A stretch of DNA of 64,000 nt from Streptomyces sp. SCSIO 75703 (GTDB lineage: Bacteria; Actinomycetota; Actinomycetes; Streptomycetales; Streptomycetaceae): positions 3,658,001 through 3,722,000 of the forward strand of contig NZ_CP144555.1 in the NCBI RefSeq assembly GCF_036607905.1. Direction: 5' to 3'. Below the pieces are notes generated by a model, which had not been told where the DNA came from, searched no databases, and saw nothing but the letters and a program-made list of their open reading frames with translations. Shown here piece after piece: positions 54,466 through 63,984 of this stretch; positions within the stretch are counted from its first letter, which is position 1; every line of letters starts with the position of its first letter. The translations under genes and the position numbers were made by a program.

Positions 54466-55497
54466 GTGGCGTCCAACCGGCCCGCCCCCGAGGCTCCGTC
54501 CGTACCCGGCGGGTACGACGGCGACACCTTCGTCTACGGCGGTCCCCACCCCGACGACGGCCCCTTCGAGGAGTGGAACCCCACCGCCGACACCGTCCGG
54601 CCCGTCCGGGGCAGGCACCGCGTCGCCAAGCAGCGCGGCGGGCTCGCCCGCAGCTCCACGGTCCTCGGCGTCGGCGTCATCGCGGCCGTCGGCGCGGGCG
54701 GCATGGCCACCGCCGCCCCCGGCAAGTCGCCCGTCTCGATCTCCTTGCCCGACCTCCCCTCGGTCGGCTCGCTGATCTCCACCCCCGAGCCGGAGCCCGA
54801 GGGCTCCAGCACCCCGCTCAGCGGTATCGGCGCCTCCACCGGCGACACCGACGAGGGCGCCGGCGACGCCGGTGAGGCGCTGCGGGCCCGGATCATGGCC
54901 CAGGCCGAGCAGCAGCAGGACCAGGTGGCGAGCAAGGCCGCCGCCGAGGCCGCCGCCGCCGCGGAGAAGCAGGCCGTCGAGGCCGCCGCCAAGGCGGAGA
55001 AGGAGGCCAGGGCCAAGGCCGCCGCCGCCAAGGAGAAGGCGGAGGAGGAGGCCCGCAGGAAGGCCGAGGCCGAGCGCCTGGCCGAGCTGGCCCGGCAGTA
55101 CGCGCTGCCGACCTCCGCCTACACGATCACCTCGACCTTCGGGCAGTCCGGCTCCATGTGGTCCTCCGGCTACCACACCGGGCTCGACTTCGCCGCCCCC
55201 ACCGGCACCCTGATCAAGGCCGTGCACACCGGCACGATCACCGAGGCCGGCTGGGCGGGCTCCTACGGCTACCGCACGATCCTCACCCTGGAGGACGGCA
55301 CCGAGCTGTGGTACGCGCACCAGTCGTCGATCAACGTCAGCGTGGGCCAGCAGGTCAACACCGGTGACGTCATCGGCCGCGTGGGTGCCACCGGCAACGT
55401 GACCGGCCCCCACCTGCACTTCGAGGTCCACCCCGGTGGCGCCGACAGCGGTGTCGACCCGACGGCGTGGCTGCGGGGCAAGGGCCTCGGCATCTGA
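54466..55497 (+). CDS. M23-family cell-wall endopeptidase (LytM-like)
   Basis: A 343-residue protein. Residues 60-80 form a membrane or signal segment (TVLGVGVIAAVGAGGMATAA) after a 55-residue cytoplasmic head, so it is secreted or anchored. Residues 140-210 are an Ala/Lys/Glu coiled-coil (ASKAAAEAAAAAEKQAVEAA and on). The M23 domain (about 220-340) has the zinc ligands in YHTGLDFAAP and LWYAHQSS ... GPHLHFEVHP (about 322). It hydrolyses peptidoglycan cross-links. The GTG start follows AAAGGAG. It is controlled by the c-di-AMP riboswitch just upstream, coupling wall turnover to that signal. Confidence 0.93.
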   Translation: MASNRPAPEAPSVPGGYDGDTFVYGGPHPDDGPFEEWNPTADTVRPVRGRHRVAKQRGGLARSSTVLGVGVIAAVGAGGMATAAPGKSPVSISLPDLPSVGSLISTPEPEPEGSSTPLSGIGASTGDTDEGAGDAGEALRARIMAQAEQQQDQVASKAAAEAAAAAEKQAVEAAAKAEKEARAKAAAAKEKAEEEARRKAEAERLAELARQYALPTSAYTITSTFGQSGSMWSSGYHTGLDFAAPTGTLIKAVHTGTITEAGWAGSYGYRTILTLEDGTELWYAHQSSINVSVGQQVNTGDVIGRVGATGNVTGPHLHFEVHPGGADSGVDPTAWLRGKGLGI

Positions 55498-55772
55498 GGC
55501 ATCCGGCGCCCCGAGCGCCCGGCATCCGGCACCCCGGGCCGGGCAGCCGGCGCGGCACCCCGCGCCGGCCCGGTGGCGGGCCCCGCCCACCTCGACGCGA
55601 GACCCCCGTGGCCCCGCCCCGCGCGGTGACCGCGGCGACCCCCTGGAGGACCCCGGCGGTCCTGGCGGCCAACCCCCCGACGCCAGGGCTGCCGGCTTCC
55701 GGCGCGCGGGCCGCCCCGCCGAACGGCCCACCCACGGAATGACCGCGTCCGGCGCGGGCGTTGACGTACGAC

Positions 55773-56717
55773 ATGACGTATCCGCGCCCTCTCGGCTCCT
55801 CCGGTCTCCAGGTCTTCCCGCTCGCCCTCGGCGGCAACGTCTTCGGGTGGACCGCCGACCGCGACCGCTCCTTCGCCGTCCTCGACGCCTACGCGGCTGC
55901 CGGCGGCAACTTCCTCGACAGCGCCGACTCCTACTCCGCCTGGGTGGAGGGCAACTCCGGCGGCGAGTCCGAGACCGTCATCGGCGAGTGGCTCGCCGCG
56001 CGCGGCAACCGCGACGACATCGTGATCGCCACCAAGGTCAGCCAGCACCCGGAGTACCGGGGCCTGTCCGCCGGCACCATCAAGGCCGCCGCCGACGCCT
56101 CGCTGCGCCGCCTGGGCACCGACCACATCGACCTCTACTACACCCACTTCGACCAGCCCGAGGTACCGGTCGAGGAGATCATCGGCGCCCTCGACGAACT
56201 GGTGACGGCCGGCAAGGTCCGGTACATCGCCGCCTCCAACATCTCGCCGGAGCGGCTCGCGAGGTCCCTGGAGTTCTCCGAGCGCGAGGGACTCGCCCGC
56301 TACGTCGCCCTCCAGCCCCACTACAACCTGGTCTCGCGCGACACCTACGAGGGCCCGCTGCGCGACCTCGCCGAGCGGTCCGGACTCGGCGCCGTCCCCT
56401 ACTTCGCCCTCGCGGCCGGCTTCCTCACCGGCAAGTACCGGCCGGGCGTGGAGGTCGACAGCCCGCGGGCCGGGCGGGCCGGCGCCCACCTGGAGAGCGA
56501 GCGCGGCCGTCGGGTCCTCGCGGCGCTCGACGAGGTCGCCGGGGCGCACGACGCGCCCCTCGCCACGGTGGCCCTCGCCTGGCTCGCGGCCCAGCCGACC
56601 GTCGCCGCGCCGATCGCCTCCGCGCGGACCGTGGAGCAGCTTCCGGCGCTGCTCGGCGTGGCGGAACTGAGCCTCACGCCGGAGGAGATCACCAAGCTGA
56701 CGGACGCCTCCGCCTGA
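55773..56717 (+). CDS. Aldo/keto reductase
   Basis: A 314-residue NADPH-dependent oxidoreductase of the YajO/Tas-like group. The (beta/alpha)8 pattern is visible: LGGNVFGW, NFLDSADSYSAWVEGNSGGE (catalytic Asp and Tyr), IVIATKVSQHP (catalytic Lys), HIDLYYTHFDQP (His), and IASARTVEQLPALLG (NADPH end motif). ATG 55773 is preferred; TTG 55761 is a possible alternative. It has no clear operon partner, and the substrate is unknown. Confidence 0.92.
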   Translation: MTYPRPLGSSGLQVFPLALGGNVFGWTADRDRSFAVLDAYAAAGGNFLDSADSYSAWVEGNSGGESETVIGEWLAARGNRDDIVIATKVSQHPEYRGLSAGTIKAAADASLRRLGTDHIDLYYTHFDQPEVPVEEIIGALDELVTAGKVRYIAASNISPERLARSLEFSEREGLARYVALQPHYNLVSRDTYEGPLRDLAERSGLGAVPYFALAAGFLTGKYRPGVEVDSPRAGRAGAHLESERGRRVLAALDEVAGAHDAPLATVALAWLAAQPTVAAPIASARTVEQLPALLGVAELSLTPEEITKLTDASA

Positions 56718-56781
56718 GCGCGGCGCCGGTACGCGGCCCGGGGCGCCTCGACCGCGCCGGGCCGCCGGTCCGCGTCGGCGG

Positions 56782-57624
56782 TCAGCCCGTCTCGGGCCGG
56801 GCGTGGGGGACGCGGCGGAAGACCAGGTCGTTGACGACGTGCCCCTTCTCCAGGCCCTGCCCCTCGAAGCGGGTCAGCGGCCGGTGCGCGGGGCGGGGGG
56901 CGAAGCCGCCGTCGGCCCGGGTGTTCTCGAAGTCCGGGTGCGCGGTGAGCACCTCCAGCATGTGCTCCGCGTACGGTTCCCAGTCGGTGGCGCAGTGCAG
57001 TTCGGCGCCGGGGGCCATGCGGGAGGCGGCCAGCGTCAGGAACTCCGGCTGGATCAGGCGCCGCTTGTGGTGCCGCTTCTTCGGCCAGGGGTCGGGGAAG
57101 TAGACGCGCAGTCCGGCGAGGGAGTCCGGGGCGAGCATCTCGCGCAGGAGGATGATCGCGTCGCCGTTGGCGACCCGGACGTTGGTCAGCCCGTCGCGTT
57201 CGGCGAGGGCGAGCAGGTTGCCCTGGCCGGGGGTGTGCACGTCCACCGCGAGGATGTCGACCCCCGGGTCGGCGGCCGCCATCCGCGCGGTGGCCTCGCC
57301 CATGCCGAAGCCGATCTCCAGGACGACGGGGTGGTCGTTGCCGAACAGGGCGGGCAGGTCGAGGACCCGCTGCCCGTCGACGTCCAGGCCCCAGGTCGCC
57401 CAGAGCCGCTGGAGGGCGTCCGCCTGCCCGGCGGTGACCCGGCTCCGGCGGGGCTGGAAGCTCCGGATGCGCCGCTCGAAGTGGGAGCCGGCGGGGTCGG
57501 CCTTCGGACCGTCCGGGAACCGTGGCTCCCCCTTGGCCCGGGTGTGGCGCAGGGAGCCGCCGGCGGGCGCGGCGGGGGCCGCGGAGGCCGGACGGTGGGC
57601 GGGGGTGCGGTGGGAATCAGACAC
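56782..57624 (-). CDS. trmB: tRNA (guanine-N7-)-methyltransferase
   Basis: A 280-residue enzyme that methylates G46 in the tRNA variable loop. The SAM motif is VVLEIGFGMGEATARMA (about residues 99-115), followed by ILAVDVHTPGQGN and the TrmB signature RVYFPDPWPKKRHHKRRLIQ (about 172-191), and the end motif TRFEGQGL. The first 50 residues are an extra Ala/Pro-rich extension common in actinomycetes. Leftward, between the aldo/keto reductase and the NsdA-like gene. Confidence 0.94.
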   Translation of the reverse strand: MSDSHRTPAHRPASAAPAAPAGGSLRHTRAKGEPRFPDGPKADPAGSHFERRIRSFQPRRSRVTAGQADALQRLWATWGLDVDGQRVLDLPALFGNDHPVVLEIGFGMGEATARMAAADPGVDILAVDVHTPGQGNLLALAERDGLTNVRVANGDAIILLREMLAPDSLAGLRVYFPDPWPKKRHHKRRLIQPEFLTLAASRMAPGAELHCATDWEPYAEHMLEVLTAHPDFENTRADGGFAPRPAHRPLTRFEGQGLEKGHVVNDLVFRRVPHARPETG

Positions 57625-57834
57625 AGTGAGTCGATTTTACGTGGGACGGGCGAGCGCCGGAGCGAGCGCCGGTGTGGGGCCTCGGGAAGGGGGCGGGCGG
57701 ACCACACGCCCCTGGCCGGGGCGGAGCGGGGCACGGTGGGCCGCCTCGTGCGGGCGGCGGCCCACCGGACCGGGCCGGACCGGCCCGTGGCGCGGGCCGA
57801 CCCGGTCAGGGGCCGGCCGAGGGGCGGCGCGGGG

Positions 57835-59259
57835 TCAGGCCGGGGTCACCAGGAGCGGGCGGGCCCGCTCGCGGAGTTCGGCCACGCGCGGTTCGTCGCC
57901 GTAGGGCTCCAGCCGGTGCAGCAGGTCCTTGACGTACTCGGTGGTGCGGGCGGACGAGATGCGCCCGGCCACCTCGACCGCTCGTACGCCCTGTTCGCAG
58001 GCGGCGTCCAGGTTCCCCGACTCCAGTTCGGCGACGGCCGAGACGACGAGTCTGAGCCCGTGCGAGCGGACGAACTCCTCGGTCGGCCTCGACAGCGCCT
58101 GCTCGGTGAAGCGGCGGACCTGGCCGGGTGCCTTCAGGTCCCGGTAGCACTCGGCGGCGTCGGCGGCGAAGCGGTCGTAGGAGTAGAAGCCGAGCCAACT
58201 GGGGTCGCTGTCGCCGGGGCGGGACCTCTCCAGCCAGCTCTCCGCCGCCTTCAGCGCCGTCCCGGCCGCTGCGGCGTCCCCGGCGCGGGCGTGGGCCCGC
58301 GCCTCGACCAGGCGGAAGAAGCTCATGGTGCGGGCGGTGGCCAGACCGCGGTTGCGTTCGAGCGCGGCCTGCGCGAGGTCCACGCCCTCGTCCCCGAAGC
58401 CCCGGTAGGTCGCCTGGAGCGACATGGAGGCGAGCACGTACCCGCCGAGGGGCACGTCGGCCGCCGCGCGGGCCAGCCGCAGCGCCTGGATGTAGTACCG
58501 CTGGGCGGCCTCCTGCTGGCCGGTGTCGAAGGCCATCCAGCCGGCCAGGCGGGTCAGTTCGGCCGAGGCGCCGAACAGCGCGCGGCCGACCTCGTCGGAG
58601 TAGGCGCCGAGCAGCAGCGGCGCCGCCTCGACCCGTAAGCACTCGGGCACCATCGAGGAACGCCAGTCGCCGCCGCCGTACTTGGAGTCCCAGCGGCGGG
58701 CGTCCTCGGCGGCCTCCCGGAGTTTGCGCACATCGCTGTGGCCGACCTTCAGGGGTGCGCCGGAGCCCTCGGCCGGGCCCACGTCGCGCGCCACCGAACT
58801 GTCGGCCGGGGTTATCAGCCAGCGCGAGGCGGGGGTCGCGTACGCGCTCACCGCGAACGAGCCCGCCAGGGACTGCCAGATGCCGCCCGCGCCGGCCCGG
58901 CGTCCGGCGAGGTCGAGGCGGTACAGCTCGGTCGCCGACCGCACCGCCTGCGCCACGTCCCTCGGGAAGGCGAGGCCGACCTCGGGGGCCGGGTCCGCGT
59001 CCGCGAGGCCGATCTCGTGCAACGGCACGGGTCGCCCGAGCTTCTGGCCGATGGCGGCGGCGATGAGGTGCGGGGCGGCGCCCTGCGGCACCATGCCCTT
59101 CGACACCCAGCGCGCCACCGACGTCTTGTCGTAGCGAAGCGTCAACCCGCGCTGGGCGCCGAGGTCGTTGACGCGGCGGGCGAGACCCGCGTTGCTGATT
59201 CCCGCGAGGGCGAGAACGGCGCCGAGCTTTTCGTTCGGCCCGCGTTGCTCCCTGGACAT
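57835..59259 (-). CDS. NsdA-like transcriptional/sporulation-associated regulator
   Basis: A 474-residue protein. The N-terminal 75 residues form a helix-turn-helix-like region ([40 protein letters not shown]). The remaining 400 are alpha-helical and resemble tetratricopeptide repeats ([47 protein letters not shown]-like arms), with [20 protein letters not shown] near the end. This layout matches the Streptomyces NsdA family, which represses differentiation and antibiotic synthesis, and its paralogues described as sporulation-associated. ATG 59259 is chosen because the region before it is not conserved-looking. Confidence 0.75.
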   Translation of the reverse strand: MSREQRGPNEKLGAVLALAGISNAGLARRVNDLGAQRGLTLRYDKTSVARWVSKGMVPQGAAPHLIAAAIGQKLGRPVPLHEIGLADADPAPEVGLAFPRDVAQAVRSATELYRLDLAGRRAGAGGIWQSLAGSFAVSAYATPASRWLITPADSSVARDVGPAEGSGAPLKVGHSDVRKLREAAEDARRWDSKYGGGDWRSSMVPECLRVEAAPLLLGAYSDEVGRALFGASAELTRLAGWMAFDTGQQEAAQRYYIQALRLARAAADVPLGGYVLASMSLQATYRGFGDEGVDLAQAALERNRGLATARTMSFFRLVEARAHARAGDAAAAGTALKAAESWLERSRPGDSDPSWLGFYSYDRFAADAAECYRDLKAPGQVRRFTEQALSRPTEEFVRSHGLRLVVSAVAELESGNLDAACEQGVRAVEVAGRISSARTTEYVKDLLHRLEPYGDEPRVAELRERARPLLVTPA

Positions 59260-59971
59260 GCGCCACCCCTCGACACAGACGGCTGCCGCGCTGGCATAAC
59301 CCCGCGGCATTCGTAAACCCAGCGTAGTTCGCCGCATCCCAAGCGTTAAGGGGCATTCTTCCGGATGGCGGGATTGTGGTCCGTACGGAAGTGCGGCGTC
59401 TGTACGGACTGTGGCCGTGTGCTCCCGGTGTGTGGCCGTGCGCCCGTCCGTGCGCTCTTCTGCGGCCGGCGCCGGGAGCGGTTCCATGGCGGTGCGTGGG
59501 TCGGCCCGCTGTCCAGGACAGTGGGCTGGGGGACACCGCCGTCTACATCCCCGCGGGCGGCGGACCGGTCCGGGGGGCGCGTCCCGCCTCCCGGACCGCG
59601 CCCCGCGGGGCACTGCGCAGAACCTGCACGGAGCGTGGTCAACGCCGGGAGAACATCAGGTAATTGGCCGAAAATCGATCCTATGATTTTCGGGCTCGTG
59701 GCGTTCCCACCACGGAAGTTGAGGGCGCTTTGGGTAGCCAAGGGGCGCATTATGGGGGCGCATTCGCGTCGTCCTCGCACCGCCTCGACCGCGTCGCCGT
59801 GACCTGACCGGCAGGCGCGAACGGCGGACCGACGCCCCCGCGCGGGGAGCCGCGGGGGCGTGTTCGCGGGAGCGCGGACGGCTCCGCCGCCGCTCCGTGG
59901 CACGCCCTTCATGGCAGCATGGGGACCCGGTTCTTACCGTGCCTGGTGGTCCCCAGCCTGTGGAGGCGTCG
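59260..59971. promoter_or_regulatory. Divergent intergenic region with an AT-rich inverted repeat
   Basis: About 710 bases between divergent genes, with no convincing gene. A perfect 9-bp inverted repeat, CCGAAAATC-N8-GATTTTCGG (59668-59693), is unusually AT-rich for this genome. A gentle repeat of GTACGGA and GTGTGGCCGTG words lies at 59382-59445. The promoters of both flanking genes must lie here. Confidence 0.4.
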
Positions 59972-62113
59972 ATGCGGTGGTTGGTGGGGTGGAGCAGCAC
60001 CGCCGTGGGAGCCCCCGGCGCGGCCGGCGCCCGCCCCACGGGGAGCGCCGGACCCGACGCGCACGAGGCGTACGCGGGACACGACGGCGAGAGCGTGCGG
60101 CCCGTCGGCTCCCAGCCGCTCTGGGGCGGCCCCGACCCCCTGTGGGCGGTCGGCGACTGGCGCCCCGACGAGGTGCGCGTCGTCGCCGCCGACCCCGAGA
60201 CCCGCATCGCCGTCCTCGGCCTGTGCGGCGCCAGCGACGAACAACTGCGCGTCGGGCTCTTCGCCGCGCGCGGCGGCGCCCTGCGTCATCTGACCGCCTG
60301 GCCCGGCAGTTACACCGCCGTCGTCCAGGTCGGCCGCCGCGTCACCGTCTGCGGCGACCTCGCCGGCGCGCGGCCGGTCTTCCACACCCCCTGGGCCGGC
60401 GGCACCGCCTACGCCACCGCCGCCCTGCCGCTGGCCGACCTCGTCGAGGCCAACCTCGACTTCGGGCACCTCGCCGCGCTCCTGGCCGCCCCCGACGTGC
60501 CCGCCGCGCTCGACGACTCCACGCCGTACGACGGCGTGAAGCGTGTTCCGCCGGGGCACGCGCTCATCCTGCGCGCCGGGGCGCGCGAGATCGCCGGATA
60601 CGAACCGGTCGCCTCGCTCGCCGTCGCCGCCCCGCCCGCCGACCCCGACAGCGCCGTCGACGGCGTACGGGACGCCCTCGTCGAGGCCGTGCGCACCCGA
60701 CTCGCCGCGCCCCGCCACGTCCCCGGCGACGGCATCGACCCCGGCCCCGTCCCCGGCATGGGCCCCGCGGAACGGCGGGCCGCCCGCGGCATGCCGGTGC
60801 CCGGCATCGGCGCCGACCTGTCCGGCGGGCCCGCCTCCGGGACGCTCGCGCTGCTCGCCGCGGGGCTGCCCGGCATGCCGGGCACCGTCCTCGGACACGG
60901 CCCCGGCGCGGGGGAACGGCTGCTCGCCGTCACCTTCAACGACCTCGCCGTCGGCGGGCGCGAGTCCGAACTGGAGCGCGCGGGGGCGATCGCCGCCGGC
61001 CCGCGCCTGCACCACGTCGTGGTGACCGGCGGCGAGGAGGTCCTGCCCTTCGCGGTCCTCGACGGTCCCCTCACCGACGAACCGGCCGCCTGCCTCGTCT
61101 CCGCCGCCCGCCACCGCGCCCGCCTCGCCGCCGGCAGCGCCGACCACTTCACCGGGCACGGCGCCCGGGAGGTGCTCGACGCCCACCCGGCCCGCCTCGC
61201 CGACCTGCTGATGGACCGCAAGCGGCGCCACCTCGTCCGGCCCGTCGCCGCCCTCGCCCGCGCCGACGGGTCCGTCCTCGTCCCCGCCCGCGTCTACGCC
61301 GCCGCCCGGCGCCTGTCCCGCACCCCCTACCGGTCCGGCCTCGACGACCTCGCCCAACAGCTCATGCGGCGCCGCTTCGACCCGCCGGGCGACGGGGCCG
61401 TCGACGCGTCCCTCGCGGTGCTCACCTGGGGCGGGCCGGGACCGGCGGCGCGGTGGCTGACGGGCGAGGCGCTGGCCGAAGTATCGGTTCGGCTCCAGGC
61501 CGTGACCCAGCGGTCCGCCGTGGGGCCAGGACAGCGGCCCGGCGACTTCCGGGCGCGGGCCGCGCTGGCCCGGCGGGCGGCCGAGGTGCGGGTGCTGGAA
61601 CAGGCCGCCGAGGTCCGCTTCCAGCGGCTGCACACGCCGTTCCTCGACAACCAGGTCGTCCGCGCCTGCCGCGCGCTGCCCGAGGCGCTGCGGGTGCGGC
61701 CCGGGGCGCGGGCGGCGATCCTCCGCTCGGTGCTGGAGGGCGCGGGGGTGAGCGAGCTGCCCACCGGCTGGGGCACGCCGACCCGGGCGCCGGAGGCCAC
61801 GGCCACGCGGACCGGGCTGCGGGTGGCCGCAGACTCGCTGCTCGCGCTCTTCGACACGCCGCTGCTCGCGCAGGCGGGGCTGGTGGAGGCGCGGGTCGTC
61901 CGCAAGGCGCTGCGCGCGGCGGCCGAGGGGGAGCCGCTGCCGCTGGACGGGCTCGCCGGGCTGGTCTCCCTGGAACTGTGGCTCGGGCGGCTGCTCGCCC
62001 GGCGCGGGACCTGCTGGACGGGCACGCCGGCCCGGCAGCGCGCGGTCCCCGCCGGGATCGTGCCGCAGCGCGGGGCGCTGGGCGGCGCGGGCGCCGTGGT
62101 ACGGCGGGTGTGA
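59972..62113 (+). CDS. Asparagine-synthase-like protein with degenerate motifs
   Basis: A 713-residue protein in the asparagine synthase / lasso-cyclase family. The N-terminal half resembles the glutaminase fold (AVLGLCGASDEQLRVGLFAA; GDLAGARPVFHTPW), but there is no Cys at position 2, so no glutaminase activity is expected. The synthase half should have a SGGLDSS pyrophosphatase loop; here it is LSGGPASGTLALLA (about 285), losing the Asp. The GEGGDE region is replaced by HFTGHGAREVL (about 393). It may be a pseudoenzyme, or use a changed chemistry. ATG 59972 follows GGAGG. No precursor or RRE/peptidase genes for a lasso peptide are adjacent. Confidence 0.7.
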   Translation: MRWLVGWSSTAVGAPGAAGARPTGSAGPDAHEAYAGHDGESVRPVGSQPLWGGPDPLWAVGDWRPDEVRVVAADPETRIAVLGLCGASDEQLRVGLFAARGGALRHLTAWPGSYTAVVQVGRRVTVCGDLAGARPVFHTPWAGGTAYATAALPLADLVEANLDFGHLAALLAAPDVPAALDDSTPYDGVKRVPPGHALILRAGAREIAGYEPVASLAVAAPPADPDSAVDGVRDALVEAVRTRLAAPRHVPGDGIDPGPVPGMGPAERRAARGMPVPGIGADLSGGPASGTLALLAAGLPGMPGTVLGHGPGAGERLLAVTFNDLAVGGRESELERAGAIAAGPRLHHVVVTGGEEVLPFAVLDGPLTDEPAACLVSAARHRARLAAGSADHFTGHGAREVLDAHPARLADLLMDRKRRHLVRPVAALARADGSVLVPARVYAAARRLSRTPYRSGLDDLAQQLMRRRFDPPGDGAVDASLAVLTWGGPGPAARWLTGEALAEVSVRLQAVTQRSAVGPGQRPGDFRARAALARRAAEVRVLEQAAEVRFQRLHTPFLDNQVVRACRALPEALRVRPGARAAILRSVLEGAGVSELPTGWGTPTRAPEATATRTGLRVAADSLLALFDTPLLAQAGLVEARVVRKALRAAAEGEPLPLDGLAGLVSLELWLGRLLARRGTCWTGTPARQRAVPAGIVPQRGALGGAGAVVRRV

Positions 62114-62235
62114 GAGGCGCCGCCTCCCCGGCCCGGGCCCCGGCCCCGCGGTGGGTGTGACGCGGTCCCTCCCGGCCCCCGCGCCGGCCGGTGCCGGTGC
62201 CGGTGCGGGGGCGCTGGTGACCTGCGCGGGTGCGC

Positions 62236-63984
62236 CTACCCGCAGGTGAAGCGCGACTGCGCCCAGTCCGCCAGCGCGACCGAGTCGAAGGGCCTGTGCG
62301 GTTCGACCACCAGGCGTACGGTCTCGCGCCCCGTGAGGTTCACGTGGACGGGGATCGCCCGGTCGCCGCCCTTGACCATGCCGGAGTTCCACAGCCGGAC
62401 GCCGTCCGCGTGGACGGAGAAGCGCACCTTGCCGAGGCTCGTCAGGTCGTCGACGCCCACCAGCGCGTCGTAGGAGGAGCAGGCGCGGTTGAGGTCGATC
62501 GTGACGGAGGACCGGCCGTGCACCGTGACGCCGTGCGCGTGCTGCGCCCCGCCGATCCACAGTCCCGTGCGCTGCCAGGCCCAACTGCTGCCGCTAAGGC
62601 GCATCTCCGGGCCCGTGCCGTCACCCGTGAGGTCGTACGCCAGCTCGTTCCACTGGTAGACCTCCGGAGCGGGGGGCGGGGGCGGCGGCGTGGGTGTCGG
62701 GGTCGGCGTCGGCGAGGGGGTCGGCGTGGGCGTGGGGCTCGGCGTCGGGGTGGGCGACGGCGTGGGCGTCGGGGTGGGAGTGGGCGTGGGCGTCGGGGTC
62801 GGCGTCGGCGGGGGAGTGGGCGTCGGCGTGGGGGCGGGGGCCGGCGGGGGCGGGGGGTCGGCCGGCCGCGGCGCGGGGGGTTCCGGGGTGGGGTGGGCCG
62901 CGGGGGCCGAGGGGGGCGGTGCCGCCTCGGCCGGCCGCCGGGCGGGGGTGTCGTTGCCGGCGAGGGCGAGGACCAGGGCCGCCGCCACGCCGACCGCGAC
63001 CACGCCGGCCGCGATGCCCGCCTTCAGCGGCGCCCCGATGCCCTCGGAGGCCGCCCCCGCGCCGGCCCCGCCCGAGGCACCGCCGTTGGCCGCGGCCGCC
63101 GCACCGGCGGCACCGGCCGCCCCAGCCCCCGCGCCGCCCGCGATGAGCCCGGCCGCCTTGGCGTACCCGGCGGCGCCGAACCAGCCGATGACCGCGAGCG
63201 GGACCACGGCCGGGATGCCGCTCGCCACTTCCTGGATCTGGCCGGCGGCGACCCGGCACCGGGCGCACTCCTCCAGGTGCTTGCGCAGCCCCCGCTCGGC
63301 CCGCGTGCGCAGCCGCCCGCGCGCGTAGGTGCCCAACTGGTCCGCGTAGCGCGCGCACTGCGCGTCCCCCGCGAGGGCGTCGCTGACGTGCGCCTGGAGG
63401 TACGCCTGCTTCAGCCCCTCCCGGGCGCGGCTGGCCAGCACGCGCGTGCCGTTGGCGTCCAGCCCGAAGAGGACGGCCACCTCGCTCGGCGACTCGTCCT
63501 CCACCTCGGTGTGCCACAGCACCGCCTGCCACCGCTCGGGCAGCGAGCGGAAGGCCCGCATGGCCATCGACTGCTCGGCCTCGTGCATGGCCCGCACGTC
63601 GGCGCCCAGTTCGAGCGTGTCGTCGTCCGGCACCGAGGCGCCGCGCGAGGACTGCGCCGCGAACACCGCGAAGTCGTCGACCAGTTGCTCGCGCTTGGCC
63701 GACCGCACCCAGCCCGCCGCGACCCGCCGGACCGAGGTGAGCAGGTAGGCGCGGACGGCGTGCTCGGGGCCGGAGCCCCGCCGCACCGCCTGGAGCATCC
63801 CGGCGAACACCTCGGCGGTCAGGTCGTCCGCCGTGTGGGCGTCGCGGCAGCACGTCCGCGCGTACCGGCGCACGGCGTCGGCATGGCGCCGGTACAGCTC
63901 CTCGTACGCCGTGTCGTCGCCCGAGCGCATCAGCCCGATCAGCTCGGCGTCGGAGGCCGGCGTCTCGCGGGGCGGGGGCAGCAC
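62236..63984 (-). CDS. Membrane sigma factor fused to zinc-finger, PT-linker and NPCBM-like domain
   Basis: At least 582 residues; the GTG at 63984 has no clear Shine-Dalgarno and the start may lie beyond the window edge. Residues 12-185 are an ECF-type sigma factor: region 2 (AYEELYRRHADAVRRYARTC, EVFAGMLQAVRRGSG) and region 4 (SLPERWQAVLWHTEVEDESP, LASRAREGLKQAYLQAHVSD). Then a zinc-finger motif HLEECARC (about 232), a membrane segment (IAAGVVAVGVAAALVLALA, about 325-343), a long Pro/Thr linker (about 355-440) and a 135-residue C-terminal domain like NPCBM (AHGVTVHGRSSVTIDL, VRFSVHADGVRLWNSG, ETVRLVVEPH). The layout predicts a cytoplasmic sigma factor tethered to an outside carbohydrate-sensing domain. 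Confidence 0.82.
   Translation of the reverse strand: MLPPPRETPASDAELIGLMRSGDDTAYEELYRRHADAVRRYARTCCRDAHTADDLTAEVFAGMLQAVRRGSGPEHAVRAYLLTSVRRVAAGWVRSAKREQLVDDFAVFAAQSSRGASVPDDDTLELGADVRAMHEAEQSMAMRAFRSLPERWQAVLWHTEVEDESPSEVAVLFGLDANGTRVLASRAREGLKQAYLQAHVSDALAGDAQCARYADQLGTYARGRLRTRAERGLRKHLEECARCRVAAGQIQEVASGIPAVVPLAVIGWFGAAGYAKAAGLIAGGAGAGAAGAAGAAAAANGGASGGAGAGAASEGIGAPLKAGIAAGVVAVGVAAALVLALAGNDTPARRPAEAAPPPSAPAAHPTPEPPAPRPADPPPPPAPAPTPTPTPPPTPTPTPTPTPTPTPTPSPTPTPSPTPTPTPSPTPTPTPTPPPPPPAPEVYQWNELAYDLTGDGTGPEMRLSGSSWAWQRTGLWIGGAQHAHGVTVHGRSSVTIDLNRACSSYDALVGVDDLTSLGKVRFSVHADGVRLWNSGMVKGGDRAIPVHVNLTGRETVRLVVEPHRPFDSVALADWAQSRFTCG

Noticed and set aside
57186..57734. Alternative leftward frame overlapping the start of trmB
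   Set aside because: Its product is Pro/Arg/Ser-rich shadow translation; trmB motifs are in the other frame.
59972..62113. Lasso-peptide biosynthetic cluster suggested by the asparagine-synthase-like gene
   Set aside because: No precursor peptide, RRE or transglutaminase-like protease gene is adjacent, and the cyclase motifs are degenerate.
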